Shown here piece after piece: positions 1 through 8,001 of a stretch of DNA of 19,434 nucleotides; positions within the stretch are counted from its first letter, which is position 1, and each line of letters begins with the position of its first letter. The notes under the pieces were generated by a model. That model was not told the origin of the DNA, ran no database searches, and saw only the letters and a list, made by a program, of their open reading frames with translations. Made by a program: the position numbers and the translations under genes. The stretch is from an uncultured Polaribacter sp. (lineage in GTDB: Bacteria; Bacteroidota; Bacteroidia; Flavobacteriales; Flavobacteriaceae): contig CALHCK010000115.1 in NCBI GenBank assembly GCA_937936695.1, forward strand, positions 1-19,434, read 5' to 3'.

Positions 1-26
1 ACAACTTAATAATAATTATAATAATG

Positions 27-58
27 AAATAGCCTGCAATTAGCAGGCTATTTTATTT
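27..58. terminator. Rho-independent terminator, probably bidirectional
   Basis: An 11-bp perfect stem (27-37 with 43-53; core AGCCTGC/GCAGGCT) has a 5-nt loop and is followed by TTTTATTT on the plus strand. It sits just past the stop of the leftward SulP gene, so it can end that transcript and also any rightward gene entering from the left. The U-tract is better on the plus strand. Confidence 0.85.
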
Positions 59-1718
59 AAAATTTATATTCCCCCAAAGGTTTTGGAAACTTCTCTGGAT
101 TAGCAGCTAAATGATAACGAGGGTCATCTATATCTTCTACAATAATATCTTTAAATATCGGAGATGCTTTGTAAAGTAATATTTTAGAATCTTCGTTTAA
201 GTGTTTTAAAGTAAGTTTTTTATTTGCAGCTCTGTATTTTTCGGCTAATCCGTTAATAGCTTCAATAGCAGAGTGGTCAGAAACACGAGATTCTACAAAA
301 TCTATTTCTACATTATCAGGATCATTTTTAATATCAAATTTTTCATTAAAATCAGAAATACTTCCAAAGAAAAGTGGTCCCCAAATTTCGTAAACCTTGG
401 TACCATCTGCTCTATAACGTTTTCTAGCTCTAATTTTCTTAGCATTTTCCCAAGCAAAAGCAAGTGCAGAAATAATAACACCTACAAAAACTGCAATTGC
501 TAAATCAAAAATAACTGTAACAGTAGAAACAACAATAAGAACAAAAGCATCAGATTTAGGTATTTTCTTTAAAATTCTAAAACTAGACCAAGCAAAAGTT
601 TCTATAACCATCATAAACATTACACCAACTAAAGCAGCAATAGGTACCTGTTCTATTAATTTATCTGTAAAAAGAATAAAAGTTAATAATGTAACTGCCA
701 TCATTATACCAGACAATCTACCACGTCCGCCTGCATTAATATTAATTACAGTCTGTCCTATCATACCACAACCGCCAGTACCACCAAATAAACCACTTAA
801 AATATTACCGGCTCCTTGTGCAATACATTCTTTATTACCATTACCTCTAGATTCTGTAAGTTCATCAACTAAATTCATAGTCATTAAAGATTCTATTAAT
901 CCAACAGAAGCAGCTAAAAAAGCAAAAGGTAATATAAACATAAGTGTATCCATATTAAAAGGTAAATGCTGCCAAAGTTCTAAGTTAGGTGTAGGAAATT
1001 CTCCTTTTAAACCAGTACCACCACCTTCAATAATATAAGAACCAACGGTAGAAACTTCTAAACCAGAAAACACAACAATTAAAGTAGTTACTAAAATAGC
1101 TGTTAAAGAAGCAGGTAGTTTTTTTGTGATTTTAGGGAGTCCCCAAATAATAGCCATAGTTAAAGCCACTAAAGCAATCATAATATATAATTCTGTACCT
1201 TGCATAAAAGAACTAACATATTGTTTTACTCCTTCATCAGAAATTTGTAATGTTTTGTGAGAAAACATTTTTACTTGTGCCCAAAAAATAACAATAGCCA
1301 AACCGTTTACAAACCCCATCATTACAGAATGTGGTATTAAACGTACAAATTTTCCTATTTTAAAAACTCCTGCAAGTATTTGTATTACCCCCATTAAAAT
1401 AACGCAGGCAAGTAAATAAAAATACCCCATATTGTCTACCGGTGTATCAAATAGCATTCCTTTAGTGTGTCCTTCAGCAATCATACTTACAAAAATTACC
1501 GCTACAGCACCAGCGGCACCAGAAATTAATCCTGGTCTTCCACCAAAAATAGCAGTAATTAAACCAATAATAAAAGCACCAGAAAGTGCTACCAGAGGGT
1601 CTATTTGAGCTACAAAGGCAAAAGCTACTACTTCAGGAATCATAGCTAAGGAAACAGTAATACCAGCTAAAACATCATTTTTAGCATTGGGTGTTATTTT
1701 TTTGAGAAATTCGGTCAT
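57..1718 (-). CDS. SulP family inorganic anion transporter with STAS domain
   Basis: This inner-membrane protein of about 553 aa belongs to the SulP (SLC26-like) family, whose members carry sulfate, bicarbonate or other small anions. The N-terminal family signature is clear (LAGITVSLAMIPEVVAFAFV) and is followed by about 400 residues of hydrophobic segments with Gly-rich stretches (GGRPGLISGAAGAVAV; GGTGGCGMIGQT). A cytoplasmic STAS domain follows from about residue 440, containing VEIDFVESRVSDHSAIEAI with the usual conserved Ser. Substrate cannot be told from sequence: there is no carbonic anhydrase or sulfate-assimilation gene next to it. I use the ATG at 1718 rather than the in-frame GTG at 1730, because a -7 box at 1745-1752 would place the transcript start about 20 nt before this ATG. 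The gene is monocistronic between a terminator and the Nudix gene. Confidence 0.93.
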   Translation of the reverse strand: MTEFLKKITPNAKNDVLAGITVSLAMIPEVVAFAFVAQIDPLVALSGAFIIGLITAIFGGRPGLISGAAGAVAVIFVSMIAEGHTKGMLFDTPVDNMGYFYLLACVILMGVIQILAGVFKIGKFVRLIPHSVMMGFVNGLAIVIFWAQVKMFSHKTLQISDEGVKQYVSSFMQGTELYIMIALVALTMAIIWGLPKITKKLPASLTAILVTTLIVVFSGLEVSTVGSYIIEGGGTGLKGEFPTPNLELWQHLPFNMDTLMFILPFAFLAASVGLIESLMTMNLVDELTESRGNGNKECIAQGAGNILSGLFGGTGGCGMIGQTVININAGGRGRLSGIMMAVTLLTFILFTDKLIEQVPIAALVGVMFMMVIETFAWSSFRILKKIPKSDAFVLIVVSTVTVIFDLAIAVFVGVIISALAFAWENAKKIRARKRYRADGTKVYEIWGPLFFGSISDFNEKFDIKNDPDNVEIDFVESRVSDHSAIEAINGLAEKYRAANKKLTLKHLNEDSKILLYKASPIFKDIIVEDIDDPRYHLAANPEKFPKPLGEYKF

Positions 1719-1744
1719 AATATTTGGCACTTTTTACAAGTGGG

Positions 1745-1752
1745 CAAAGATA
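1745..1752 (-). promoter_or_regulatory. -7 promoter element of the SulP gene
   Basis: The minus strand reads TATCTTTG, an exact match to the Bacteroidota -7 consensus TAnnTTTG, 26 nt upstream of the chosen ATG. No convincing -33 element is visible. Confidence 0.6.
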
Positions 1753-1770
1753 GAAGGTTTTTTTAGAAAA

Positions 1771-2367
1771 CTACTGTTGTTTGTAAGTATCGTATACTAA
1801 TTTTATGTTTTGGTAAGTGTTTTTTAGTGCTTTTTTAGTTTCTAAGTCATTTTTAAAAACAACTTGTGTAATTCCTTCTTCAATTTGTGGAGTTAAATTT
1901 TCTTCATCATCGCTATGCATTAAAAACCAATGCGTTTCTTTTAGGTTTATTCCGTTTTGATGATAGATGTGATGTGTTGTTAATAAAGGTTTTATCAACT
2001 TTAAATTTCTAATACCGCATTCTTCTTCAACTTCTCTAATGGCTGCATCTTCTATAGATTCTCCTTTTTCTATCCATCCTTTAGGTAAATCCCAAACATT
2101 ATTTCTATAAATAAATAAAATTTCTTTTTTATTATTTAAAACTAAACCTCCAGCAGCAGGAATGATATTTAAGTTGCTTAAAAAATTAAACCAATCTTCC
2201 TTTAAATCAGTAGAGTACAAAACAATGCCGTTAATACTAGTGTTTTTTAGCTTATTTAGCACTTCAGAAAAAGAGATGCTTTTAAAAGAGTATAAATCAA
2301 AATTATTTTCTTTTTTTGATGAAGAAGTGATAATTATTGGTTTATCATTTACAAAAACTTTATACAT
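1771..2367 (-). CDS. Nudix hydrolase
   Basis: A 198-aa protein with a full Nudix box (GX5EX7REUXEEXGU) at about residues 97-119, reading GWIEKGE...REVEEECGI, so it should hydrolyse a nucleoside-diphosphate-linked substrate with Mg2+. About 70 residues precede the Nudix fold (which begins near IIPAAGGLVL) and look like a separate N-terminal part seen in flavobacterial orthologues. The exact substrate is not predictable. The reading frame stays open upstream to 2430, but the ATG at 2367 (MYKVFVNDKP) is the start: it follows a -7 box at 2386-2393, and longer versions would run deep into pyrE. It is divergent from pyrE with only 7 bp between start codons. Confidence 0.92.
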   Translation of the reverse strand: MYKVFVNDKPIIITSSSKKENNFDLYSFKSISFSEVLNKLKNTSINGIVLYSTDLKEDWFNFLSNLNIIPAAGGLVLNNKKEILFIYRNNVWDLPKGWIEKGESIEDAAIREVEEECGIRNLKLIKPLLTTHHIYHQNGINLKETHWFLMHSDDEENLTPQIEEGITQVVFKNDLETKKALKNTYQNIKLVYDTYKQQ

Positions 2368-2370
2368 TTG
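2363..2370 (+). promoter_or_regulatory. -7 promoter element of pyrE, overlapping the Nudix start codon
   Basis: TACATTTG matches TAnnTTTG exactly. It overlaps the Nudix start codon (2365-2367) and ends 4 nt before the pyrE ATG, so the pyrE mRNA would start at or within a few nt of the ATG (leaderless or nearly so). Confidence 0.6.
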
Positions 2371-2374
2371 CGAT

Positions 2375-3016
2375 ATGATTTTAAACAAAGATACGGCAAA
2401 AAAAACAGCAGAACTTTTATTGCAAATCAAGGCAATAAAATTGAGTCCTACAGACCCCTTTAATTGGGCATCAGGATGGAAATCGCCTATATACTGTGAT
2501 AATAGAGTAACATTATCTTATCCTCCGGTACGTGTTTTTTTAAAGAAAGAAATTGCAAAACTTGTAGAAAAAGAATACGGTAAACCAGATGTAATAGCAG
2601 GTGTAGCAACTGGTGCAATAGCTATTGGTGTTTTAGTAGCGCAAGAATTAGGAGTTCCTTTTATTTATGTTAGACCAGAACCTAAAAAACATGGTAGAAA
2701 AAACCAGATAGAAGGGCATTTAGAAAAAGGACAAAATGTTGTAGTTATAGAAGATTTAATAAGTACAGGAAATAGCAGTTTAAACGCGGTAGATGCTTTA
2801 AAAGAAGGCGGTGCAGTGGTTAAAGGTATGGTAGCTATTTTTTCTTATGGATTTGATGTGGCAACCAAAAATTTTGAAGATAAAAACATTAGTATAACTA
2901 CCTTAAGTAACTACGAAAACTTATTAGAACAAGCTTTAGATAGCGGTTATATTACAGATAAAGAGTTAATTACATTAAATGATTGGAGAAAAGATCCAAG
3001 CATTTGGAAACAATAA
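2375..3016 (+). CDS. pyrE: Orotate phosphoribosyltransferase
   Basis: 213 aa, the usual length. It transfers the phosphoribosyl group of PRPP to orotate to make OMP in de novo pyrimidine synthesis in the cytoplasm. The PRPP-binding motif VVVIEDLISTGNSS lies at residues 122-135 and the flexible catalytic loop RPEPKKHGRKNQIEG at 100-114. An early SGWKSPIYCDNR motif (about 34-44) is also typical. The frame is open upstream to 2162, but that extension is antisense to the Nudix gene. The ATG at 2375 gives the family-normal N-terminus MILNKDTAKK. A 12-nt gap separates it from the SRPBCC gene, probably co-transcribed. Confidence 0.96.
   Translation: MILNKDTAKKTAELLLQIKAIKLSPTDPFNWASGWKSPIYCDNRVTLSYPPVRVFLKKEIAKLVEKEYGKPDVIAGVATGAIAIGVLVAQELGVPFIYVRPEPKKHGRKNQIEGHLEKGQNVVVIEDLISTGNSSLNAVDALKEGGAVVKGMVAIFSYGFDVATKNFEDKNISITTLSNYENLLEQALDSGYITDKELITLNDWRKDPSIWKQ
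2386..2393 (-). promoter_or_regulatory. -7 promoter element of the Nudix gene, inside pyrE
   Basis: The minus strand reads TATCTTTG, matching TAnnTTTG, 18 nt upstream of the Nudix ATG. It lies within the first codons of pyrE, so the two divergent promoters interleave. Confidence 0.6.
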
Positions 3017-3028
3017 AAAATAAACATT

Positions 3029-3418
3029 ATGAATATAGATGGTAATATTGTAACAGTAGAAAAATCTGCAGAAGAAGTTTTTAATTATTTTTCTGAATTA
3101 CAGAATTTTAAAGAAATTATGCCAGAAAATATTCAGAAGTTTGAAGTTGATGGAGATTCTTTTTTGTTTGGATTACCAGGGATGCCAGAAATTAGACTTG
3201 TTTTAAAAGAAAAAACACCTTTTTCTAACATTACTTTGGGTGCTGCAAGTAGCAAATTATCTTTTACGTTAGCAGCAGATATTAGTGAAATTTCTGAAAA
3301 TAAAACAGAAGTTCAGTTAAAGTTTGATGGAGATTTTAATCCTATGATGGCTATGATGATTAAAAAACCATTGACAAAATTTGTGGAAACACTTACAGAA
3401 AATATAGGAAAACTTTAA
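3029..3418 (+). CDS. SRPBCC (START-like) family protein
   Basis: A 129-aa protein with the look of a small SRPBCC/polyketide-cyclase-like helix-grip fold. It has an N-terminal strand and EEVFNYFSELQNFKEIMP (the 'coenzyme Q-binding/cyclase' style opening), alternating strands, and a long C-terminal helix (KKPLTKFVETLTENIGKL). Such proteins bind hydrophobic ligands in a cavity, but the ligand here is unknown. There is no signal peptide, so it is cytoplasmic. It follows pyrE closely, as commonly happens in flavobacteria. Its TAA stop overlaps the TAA stop of the convergent birA gene. Confidence 0.85.
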   Translation: MNIDGNIVTVEKSAEEVFNYFSELQNFKEIMPENIQKFEVDGDSFLFGLPGMPEIRLVLKEKTPFSNITLGAASSKLSFTLAADISEISENKTEVQLKFDGDFNPMMAMMIKKPLTKFVETLTENIGKL

Positions 3419-4149
3419 AGAAAGGTAACTTCTTTAATACCAAATTCTTTAATAGTATCATTTTCTAAAAGAATTTGTAATTTTCCGTCTTCCGAGACAC
3501 CAGAAATTATACCTATAAAAATTTCATCTCTACTGTTTTTAAACATAGTAGGGATGTTTTTTTTGTATAATACTTTTAAATAAGCATCTTCTAAAAAAGT
3601 AAAGCATTCTTTTTTTAAGAGTTTAATTTTAACTTTAATATTTAGTAATAATTTGTTTAGTAAAATAGTTAAATCGTAGGTGTTATTATTTTCTATTTTT
3701 AAAGAAGTAGCTTTGTTTTTTAAAAAATCAGGAAAACATTCTTGGTTTACATTTACACCAATGCCAATTACTGCATTTTTAATTTTATTACCTATAAATG
3801 TGTTTTCTATTAAGATACCGCAAATTTTTTTGTTAACTGACATAATGTCGTTTGGCCACTTAATAGATAGTTTTGGTAAATTTTCATTAAAAAGAACTTC
3901 GTAAATAGCTAAAGAAATGGCATAATTTAAGTATTTTTGATGTTTAATTTTAAAATTATCAAATATTACAAACGTACTGAAGGTAAGGTTTTTATTAGGC
4001 TCAGAAAACCATTTCTGATTTTGTTGCCCTCTACCTTTTAATTGCGTATTTGCAACCACAGTAGTAAAGTTTTCTACGGCAGAATTTTGTGCCAACTCCT
4101 TTAAAAAAGTGTTGGTAGAATCGGTGGCATTAATTTTGATAGTTTTCAA
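3415..4149 (-). CDS. birA: Biotin--[acetyl-CoA-carboxylase] ligase
   Basis: A 244-aa biotin protein ligase that activates biotin as biotinyl-AMP and attaches it to the biotin carboxyl carrier protein. Conserved pieces are STNTFLKELA near the N-terminus, the biotin loop GRGQQNQKW (39-47), KWPNDI (97-102) and KICGILIE (108-115). A short C-terminal domain ends the protein. It lacks the N-terminal helix-turn-helix of E. coli BirA, so it is a group I, non-repressor enzyme. It converges with the SRPBCC gene (stop codons share the TTTAA at 3414-3418) and diverges from rsfS over an 86-bp gap. A weak -7 candidate (TACGCTTG, 4169-4176 minus) lies in that gap. Confidence 0.94.
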   Translation of the reverse strand: MKTIKINATDSTNTFLKELAQNSAVENFTTVVANTQLKGRGQQNQKWFSEPNKNLTFSTFVIFDNFKIKHQKYLNYAISLAIYEVLFNENLPKLSIKWPNDIMSVNKKICGILIENTFIGNKIKNAVIGIGVNVNQECFPDFLKNKATSLKIENNNTYDLTILLNKLLLNIKVKIKLLKKECFTFLEDAYLKVLYKKNIPTMFKNSRDEIFIGIISGVSEDGKLQILLENDTIKEFGIKEVTFL

Positions 4150-4206
4150 GTGTTAAATAAAGTGTAAACAAGCGTAATATTACATAAAATACTCGCAAAA
4201 AAACAA

Positions 4207-4214
4207 TAACTTTG
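4207..4214 (+). promoter_or_regulatory. -7 promoter element of the rsfS-ftsH cluster
   Basis: TAACTTTG matches TAnnTTTG exactly, 21 nt before the rsfS ATG. It is the only good promoter candidate seen between birA and the end of the long rightward gene run, so it may drive the whole cluster. Confidence 0.6.
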
Positions 4215-4235
4215 CGTTAAATTAGAATAAAGTTA

Positions 4236-4604
4236 ATGACAAAAAAACAAGTAAGTACAGACAACTTAATAGCAACAATAATAAAAGGTATTGATGATGT
4301 TAAAGGAGAAGACATTCAATTATTAGACTTACGAGATATAGAAAACACTGTTTGCGACTACTTTGTGGTATGTTCAGGTAACTCAAATACACAGGTAAAC
4401 GCTATTTCTGGTTCGGTTCAAAAAATAGTAAGTAAAGAATTAAAAGATAAACCTTGGCATATAGAAGGGCAAACAAATTCTGAATGGGTTTTAATGGATT
4501 ATGTAAATGTAGTAGTTCATATTTTTCAGAAGCATGTAAGAGATTTTTATGACATAGAGAGTCTTTGGGGAGATGCTAAAATAACAGAAATAAAGCCAGT
4601 TTAA
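4236..4604 (+). CDS. rsfS: Ribosome silencing factor RsfS
   Basis: A 122-aa protein of the RsfS/Iojap (DUF143) family, normal length. RsfS binds ribosomal protein uL14 on the 50S subunit and blocks joining with 30S when nutrients are poor. The family core is plain: LLDLRDIENTVCDYFVVCSG at about residues 29-48, then WHIEGQTNSEWVLMDYVNVVVHIF and RDFYDIESLWGDA near the C-terminus. It is first in a rightward cluster, 18 nt ahead of ftsH, a pairing common in flavobacteria. Confidence in family and start is high. Confidence 0.95.
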   Translation: MTKKQVSTDNLIATIIKGIDDVKGEDIQLLDLRDIENTVCDYFVVCSGNSNTQVNAISGSVQKIVSKELKDKPWHIEGQTNSEWVLMDYVNVVVHIFQKHVRDFYDIESLWGDAKITEIKPV

Positions 4605-4622
4605 TTTTTTGATTTTAAGACA

Positions 4623-6602
4623 ATGAGTGATTCAAATAAAGATAGTAATTCTAACATGCCTAAGTTTAAATTTAATGCATACTGGGTATATGGAGCAATA
4701 TTTATTGTAATATTAGCGCTTAACTTTTTTAGTAGTGGAGATTTAGCTTCTAAAAACATTTCTAAAAACGAGTTTAACGAAATATTATTAGCAAACGATA
4801 TCAAAAAGATTTTGGTTGTAAATAACAATGTAGCTCAAATTTTTATAAAAACAGAAGCGTTAAAAAAAGATAGATACAAAAACATTGTAGCTTCTACTTT
4901 TTATACAAGAGGAGCTTCTTTATTTGAGTATAACTTTGGTGATTTACAAAACTTTGAAAATAGTATTGAAAAAGCGAAAGAACAAAAAGGCTTAGATTTT
5001 GATAAAGAAAATACAGAAAAAACATCTATGTTAGAAACCATTATTGGTTTTTTACCATTTATAGTTTTAATTGGTGTTTGGCTGTTTTTTATGAGAAGAA
5101 TGTCTGGTGGAGGCGCTGGTGCTGGCGGTGGTGGCCAAATTTTTAGTATTGGTAAATCTAAAGCTAAATTATTTGACAAAGACACTAAAGTAAAAACTAC
5201 TTTTAAAGATGTTGCTGGTTTACAAGGAGCTAAAGAAGAAGTTCAAGAAATTGTTGATTTTCTTAAAAACCCAGAAAAGTATACTTCGTTAGGAGGTAAA
5301 ATACCAAAAGGAGCTTTGTTAGTAGGTTCTCCTGGAACAGGTAAAACATTATTGGCAAAAGCAGTTGCGGGTGAAGCAGGTGTACCATTTTTCTCTTTAT
5401 CAGGTTCAGATTTTGTTGAAATGTTTGTTGGAGTAGGAGCTTCTAGAGTTAGAGATCTTTTTAAACAAGCGCAGCAAAAATCTCCTTCAATTATTTTTAT
5501 TGATGAAATAGATGCAATTGGTAGAGCCCGTGGTAAAAACAACATGACAGGAGGTAATGATGAAAGAGAAAATACATTAAACCAGTTATTAACCGAAATG
5601 GATGGTTTTGGTACAGATACCAATGTTATTGTATTAGCAGCAACAAACAGAGCAGATGTTTTAGACAGTGCATTAATGAGAGCTGGTCGTTTCGATAGAC
5701 AAATTTATGTTGATTTACCAGATATTAATGAACGTGAGCAAATATTTAATGTACATATAAAACCATTAAAATTAGGAGAAGATGTTAATTTAGAACTTTT
5801 AGCACAACAAACACCTGGTTTTTCTGGAGCAGACATTGCAAATATGTGTAATGAAGCGGCTTTAATTGCTGCAAGAAAAAATAAGAAATCTATAGATCAG
5901 CAAGACTTTTTAGATGCTGTAGATAGAATTGTTGGAGGTTTAGAGAAGAAAAATAAAGTAATCACTCCAAAAGAAAAAGAAGTTATTGCTTTTCATGAGG
6001 CTGGACACGCAACGGTAAGTTGGATGTTAGAACATGCAGCACCTTTAGTAAAAGTAACTATTGTACCAAGAGGACAATCTTTAGGAGCAGCATGGTATTT
6101 ACCAGCAGAAAGAATGATTGTGCAAACAGAACAAATGTTAGACGAAATGTGTGCTACTTTAGGAGGTAGAGCAGCAGAAAAGATAATTTTCGATAAAATT
6201 TCTACAGGTGCTTTAAGTGATTTAGAAAAAGTTACAAAGCAAGCTAGAGCAATGGTTACTGTTTATGGTTTAAACCAAGAAGTTGGTAATATTACATATT
6301 ATGATTCTTCTGGAAATGATTCTTTTGTAAAACCTTATAGTGAAGAGACTGCTAAAGTTATAGATAAAGAAATTTCTAAAATGATAGAAGCTCAATATGT
6401 TAGAGCTGTAGAATTATTAGATAATAATAAAGAAAAACTAACTGTTTTAGCGAAGCTTTTATTAGAAAAAGAAGTTATTTTTAAAGACGATTTAGAAAAA
6501 GTTTTTGGAAAAAGACCTTTTGATACAGCAGAAGACATCACAGAAATTGCAGAAAAAGAAGATATTTCAACTGTTACAGAAAGTGCAGAAGAAAACAATT
6601 AA
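4623..6602 (+). CDS. ftsH: ATP-dependent zinc metalloprotease FtsH
   Basis: A 659-aa membrane-anchored AAA+ protease that degrades misfolded membrane proteins and some short-lived regulators. Two transmembrane segments (about residues 19-37 and 138-156) flank a periplasmic domain. A Gly-rich linker (GGGAGAGGGG) precedes the AAA domain, which has Walker A GSPGTGKT (235-242), Walker B IIFIDE with D294/E295, and the second region of homology ATNRADVLDSALMRAGRFDR. The zinc-protease motif HEAGH is at 458-462 and the third Zn ligand is probably D533 (LSDLEK). It ends with an acidic tail. It sits 18 nt after rsfS and 16 nt before the LUD gene. Since FtsH in other bacteria controls lipid enzymes, its place upstream of cdsA and psd is suggestive only. 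Confidence 0.98.
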   Translation: MSDSNKDSNSNMPKFKFNAYWVYGAIFIVILALNFFSSGDLASKNISKNEFNEILLANDIKKILVVNNNVAQIFIKTEALKKDRYKNIVASTFYTRGASLFEYNFGDLQNFENSIEKAKEQKGLDFDKENTEKTSMLETIIGFLPFIVLIGVWLFFMRRMSGGGAGAGGGGQIFSIGKSKAKLFDKDTKVKTTFKDVAGLQGAKEEVQEIVDFLKNPEKYTSLGGKIPKGALLVGSPGTGKTLLAKAVAGEAGVPFFSLSGSDFVEMFVGVGASRVRDLFKQAQQKSPSIIFIDEIDAIGRARGKNNMTGGNDERENTLNQLLTEMDGFGTDTNVIVLAATNRADVLDSALMRAGRFDRQIYVDLPDINEREQIFNVHIKPLKLGEDVNLELLAQQTPGFSGADIANMCNEAALIAARKNKKSIDQQDFLDAVDRIVGGLEKKNKVITPKEKEVIAFHEAGHATVSWMLEHAAPLVKVTIVPRGQSLGAAWYLPAERMIVQTEQMLDEMCATLGGRAAEKIIFDKISTGALSDLEKVTKQARAMVTVYGLNQEVGNITYYDSSGNDSFVKPYSEETAKVIDKEISKMIEAQYVRAVELLDNNKEKLTVLAKLLLEKEVIFKDDLEKVFGKRPFDTAEDITEIAEKEDISTVTESAEENN

Positions 6603-6618
6603 AATATCTTTCAACTAA

Positions 6619-7203
6619 ATGAATTTTTTTAAAAAGTTATTCAATATCCCTGAAAAGGTAGACGAAGAGATTCAGAAACAAGAAGTAAACCTTTCCTTAG
6701 ACGACTTGTTTGTACATAATTTTGTAGAAAAAGGAGGTAAGTTTTTATATTGTTTACATCAAAAAGAAGTTTTAGAAAATTTAAGTAACATTTTAAAAGA
6801 GAATAATTGGAATACGTTAACGCTTTTAAACGAAGATTTAGCTACTTATTTTAGTGATAGTAATGTAGTATTAAAAACTGATTTAAAAGAGAGTATTCCT
6901 GTTTTTACAAAATGCGAACATTTAATTGCTGATAATGGAAATATTTTATTTTCATCAAATCAATTAAAAAGTATAAAATTATCTTCAATGCCTCAAAACT
7001 TTATTGTTTTGGCTACTACAAGTCAATTAGTAAAAGATATGGGGCAAGGGTTAACAGGAATAAAAATTAATAATAAAGATAGTTTACCTACAAATATATC
7101 TACAGTAAGCAATTATAAGATTAACAAAAATCAAGATAACTTTTTAGATTACGGTAATAGTAATTCTAAAAATTTATATTTATTATTATTAGAAGATTTG
7201 TAA
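6619..7203 (+). CDS. LUD domain-containing protein (LutC-like)
   Basis: A 194-aa protein of the LUD (lactate utilization, DUF162) family. It has the central ECxxLIADNGNILFSSNQ-like stretch (here KCEHLIADNGNILFSSNQ) and the C-terminal ATTSQLVKDMGQGLTGI region typical of the family. LutC acts with LutA and LutB iron-sulfur proteins in lactate oxidation, but those partners are not here. Instead the gene lies between ftsH (16-nt gap) and cdsA (1-nt gap), an arrangement seen in flavobacteria. A role in lactate use is therefore doubtful. The N-terminal 25 residues are charged with no signal peptide. Confidence 0.85.
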   Translation: MNFFKKLFNIPEKVDEEIQKQEVNLSLDDLFVHNFVEKGGKFLYCLHQKEVLENLSNILKENNWNTLTLLNEDLATYFSDSNVVLKTDLKESIPVFTKCEHLIADNGNILFSSNQLKSIKLSSMPQNFIVLATTSQLVKDMGQGLTGIKINNKDSLPTNISTVSNYKINKNQDNFLDYGNSNSKNLYLLLLEDL

Positions 7204-7204
7204 T

Positions 7205-7999
7205 ATGAGTAACCTTTTAAAAAGGAGTTTATCTGGGTTTGTTTACATTGTTATTTTTTTATCAGCTATCTTTTTTTCTAAAGAATCTTATATTGCTTTA
7301 ATTACTCTTTTTGGGCTTATATGTATTTGGGAATTTTCTAAGATGATTGCCTTTAAAGGTTTTGTAGGATACATTTTTTTTAGTTTAGTTTTATTTTTAG
7401 TATTAATAAGACCAGAAAATTATGCTATTTTACTAATACTTGGTATCACAATATTGTCATCATCAATGCTAATTTATTATCTGGTGGCAAAGAAAGAAAT
7501 TACCTATAAAAATGATAGATCTAAATTAGGGTTACTCATCCGGTTTCCTATTTTTTCTATGATTTTTTTAGTTCTTTTACCTATTTATAAAGGTATATAC
7601 AATCCTTATTTAATAGTAGCTATAATAGTAATGATTTGGGTAAACGATAGTTTTGCTTTTTTAGTGGGTAAAAACTTTGGTAAAAGAAAACTATTTGTAA
7701 CAATATCACCTAAAAAAACGCAAGAAGGTTTTATTGGAGGTTTATTATTTACTTTAATAGCAGCTTACATTATAAGTAATTATAACACAGATTTTACATT
7801 AATTAATTGGTTAATAATTGGGCTTATTGTAAGTGTAATTGGTACCATAGGAGACCTTGTAGAATCTAAATTTAAAAGACAAGCTAATATTAAAGACAGT
7901 GGTAATATAATGCCTGGTCATGGAGGTATTTTTGACCGATTAGATAGTTTGTTGTTTGCAGCACCATTTGTATATTTGTACATTAATTTTATAATTTAA
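7205..7999 (+). CDS. cdsA: Phosphatidate cytidylyltransferase
   Basis: A 264-aa integral membrane enzyme that makes CDP-diacylglycerol from CTP and phosphatidic acid, the branch point for all phospholipids. Several hydrophobic helices span the protein. The C-terminal CDP-diacylglycerol synthase signature is intact: GTIGDLVESKFKRQANIKDS followed by GNIMPGHGGIFDRLDSLLF. The start follows the LUD stop by 1 nt and the stop precedes psd by 2 nt, so translation is probably coupled through this stretch. Confidence 0.96.
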   Translation: MSNLLKRSLSGFVYIVIFLSAIFFSKESYIALITLFGLICIWEFSKMIAFKGFVGYIFFSLVLFLVLIRPENYAILLILGITILSSSMLIYYLVAKKEITYKNDRSKLGLLIRFPIFSMIFLVLLPIYKGIYNPYLIVAIIVMIWVNDSFAFLVGKNFGKRKLFVTISPKKTQEGFIGGLLFTLIAAYIISNYNTDFTLINWLIIGLIVSVIGTIGDLVESKFKRQANIKDSGNIMPGHGGIFDRLDSLLFAAPFVYLYINFII

Positions 8000-8001
8000 A
8001 T

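Noticed and set aside
2162..2374. A 71-residue N-terminal extension of pyrE.
   Set aside because: It is antisense to the Nudix coding region; PyrE of normal length starts at 2375, next to a -7 box.
5243..5623. A leftward 126-codon frame inside ftsH.
   Set aside because: It is antisense to the conserved AAA domain. The open frame is a by-product of the ftsH codon use, with Ser/Pro-rich content and no promoter.
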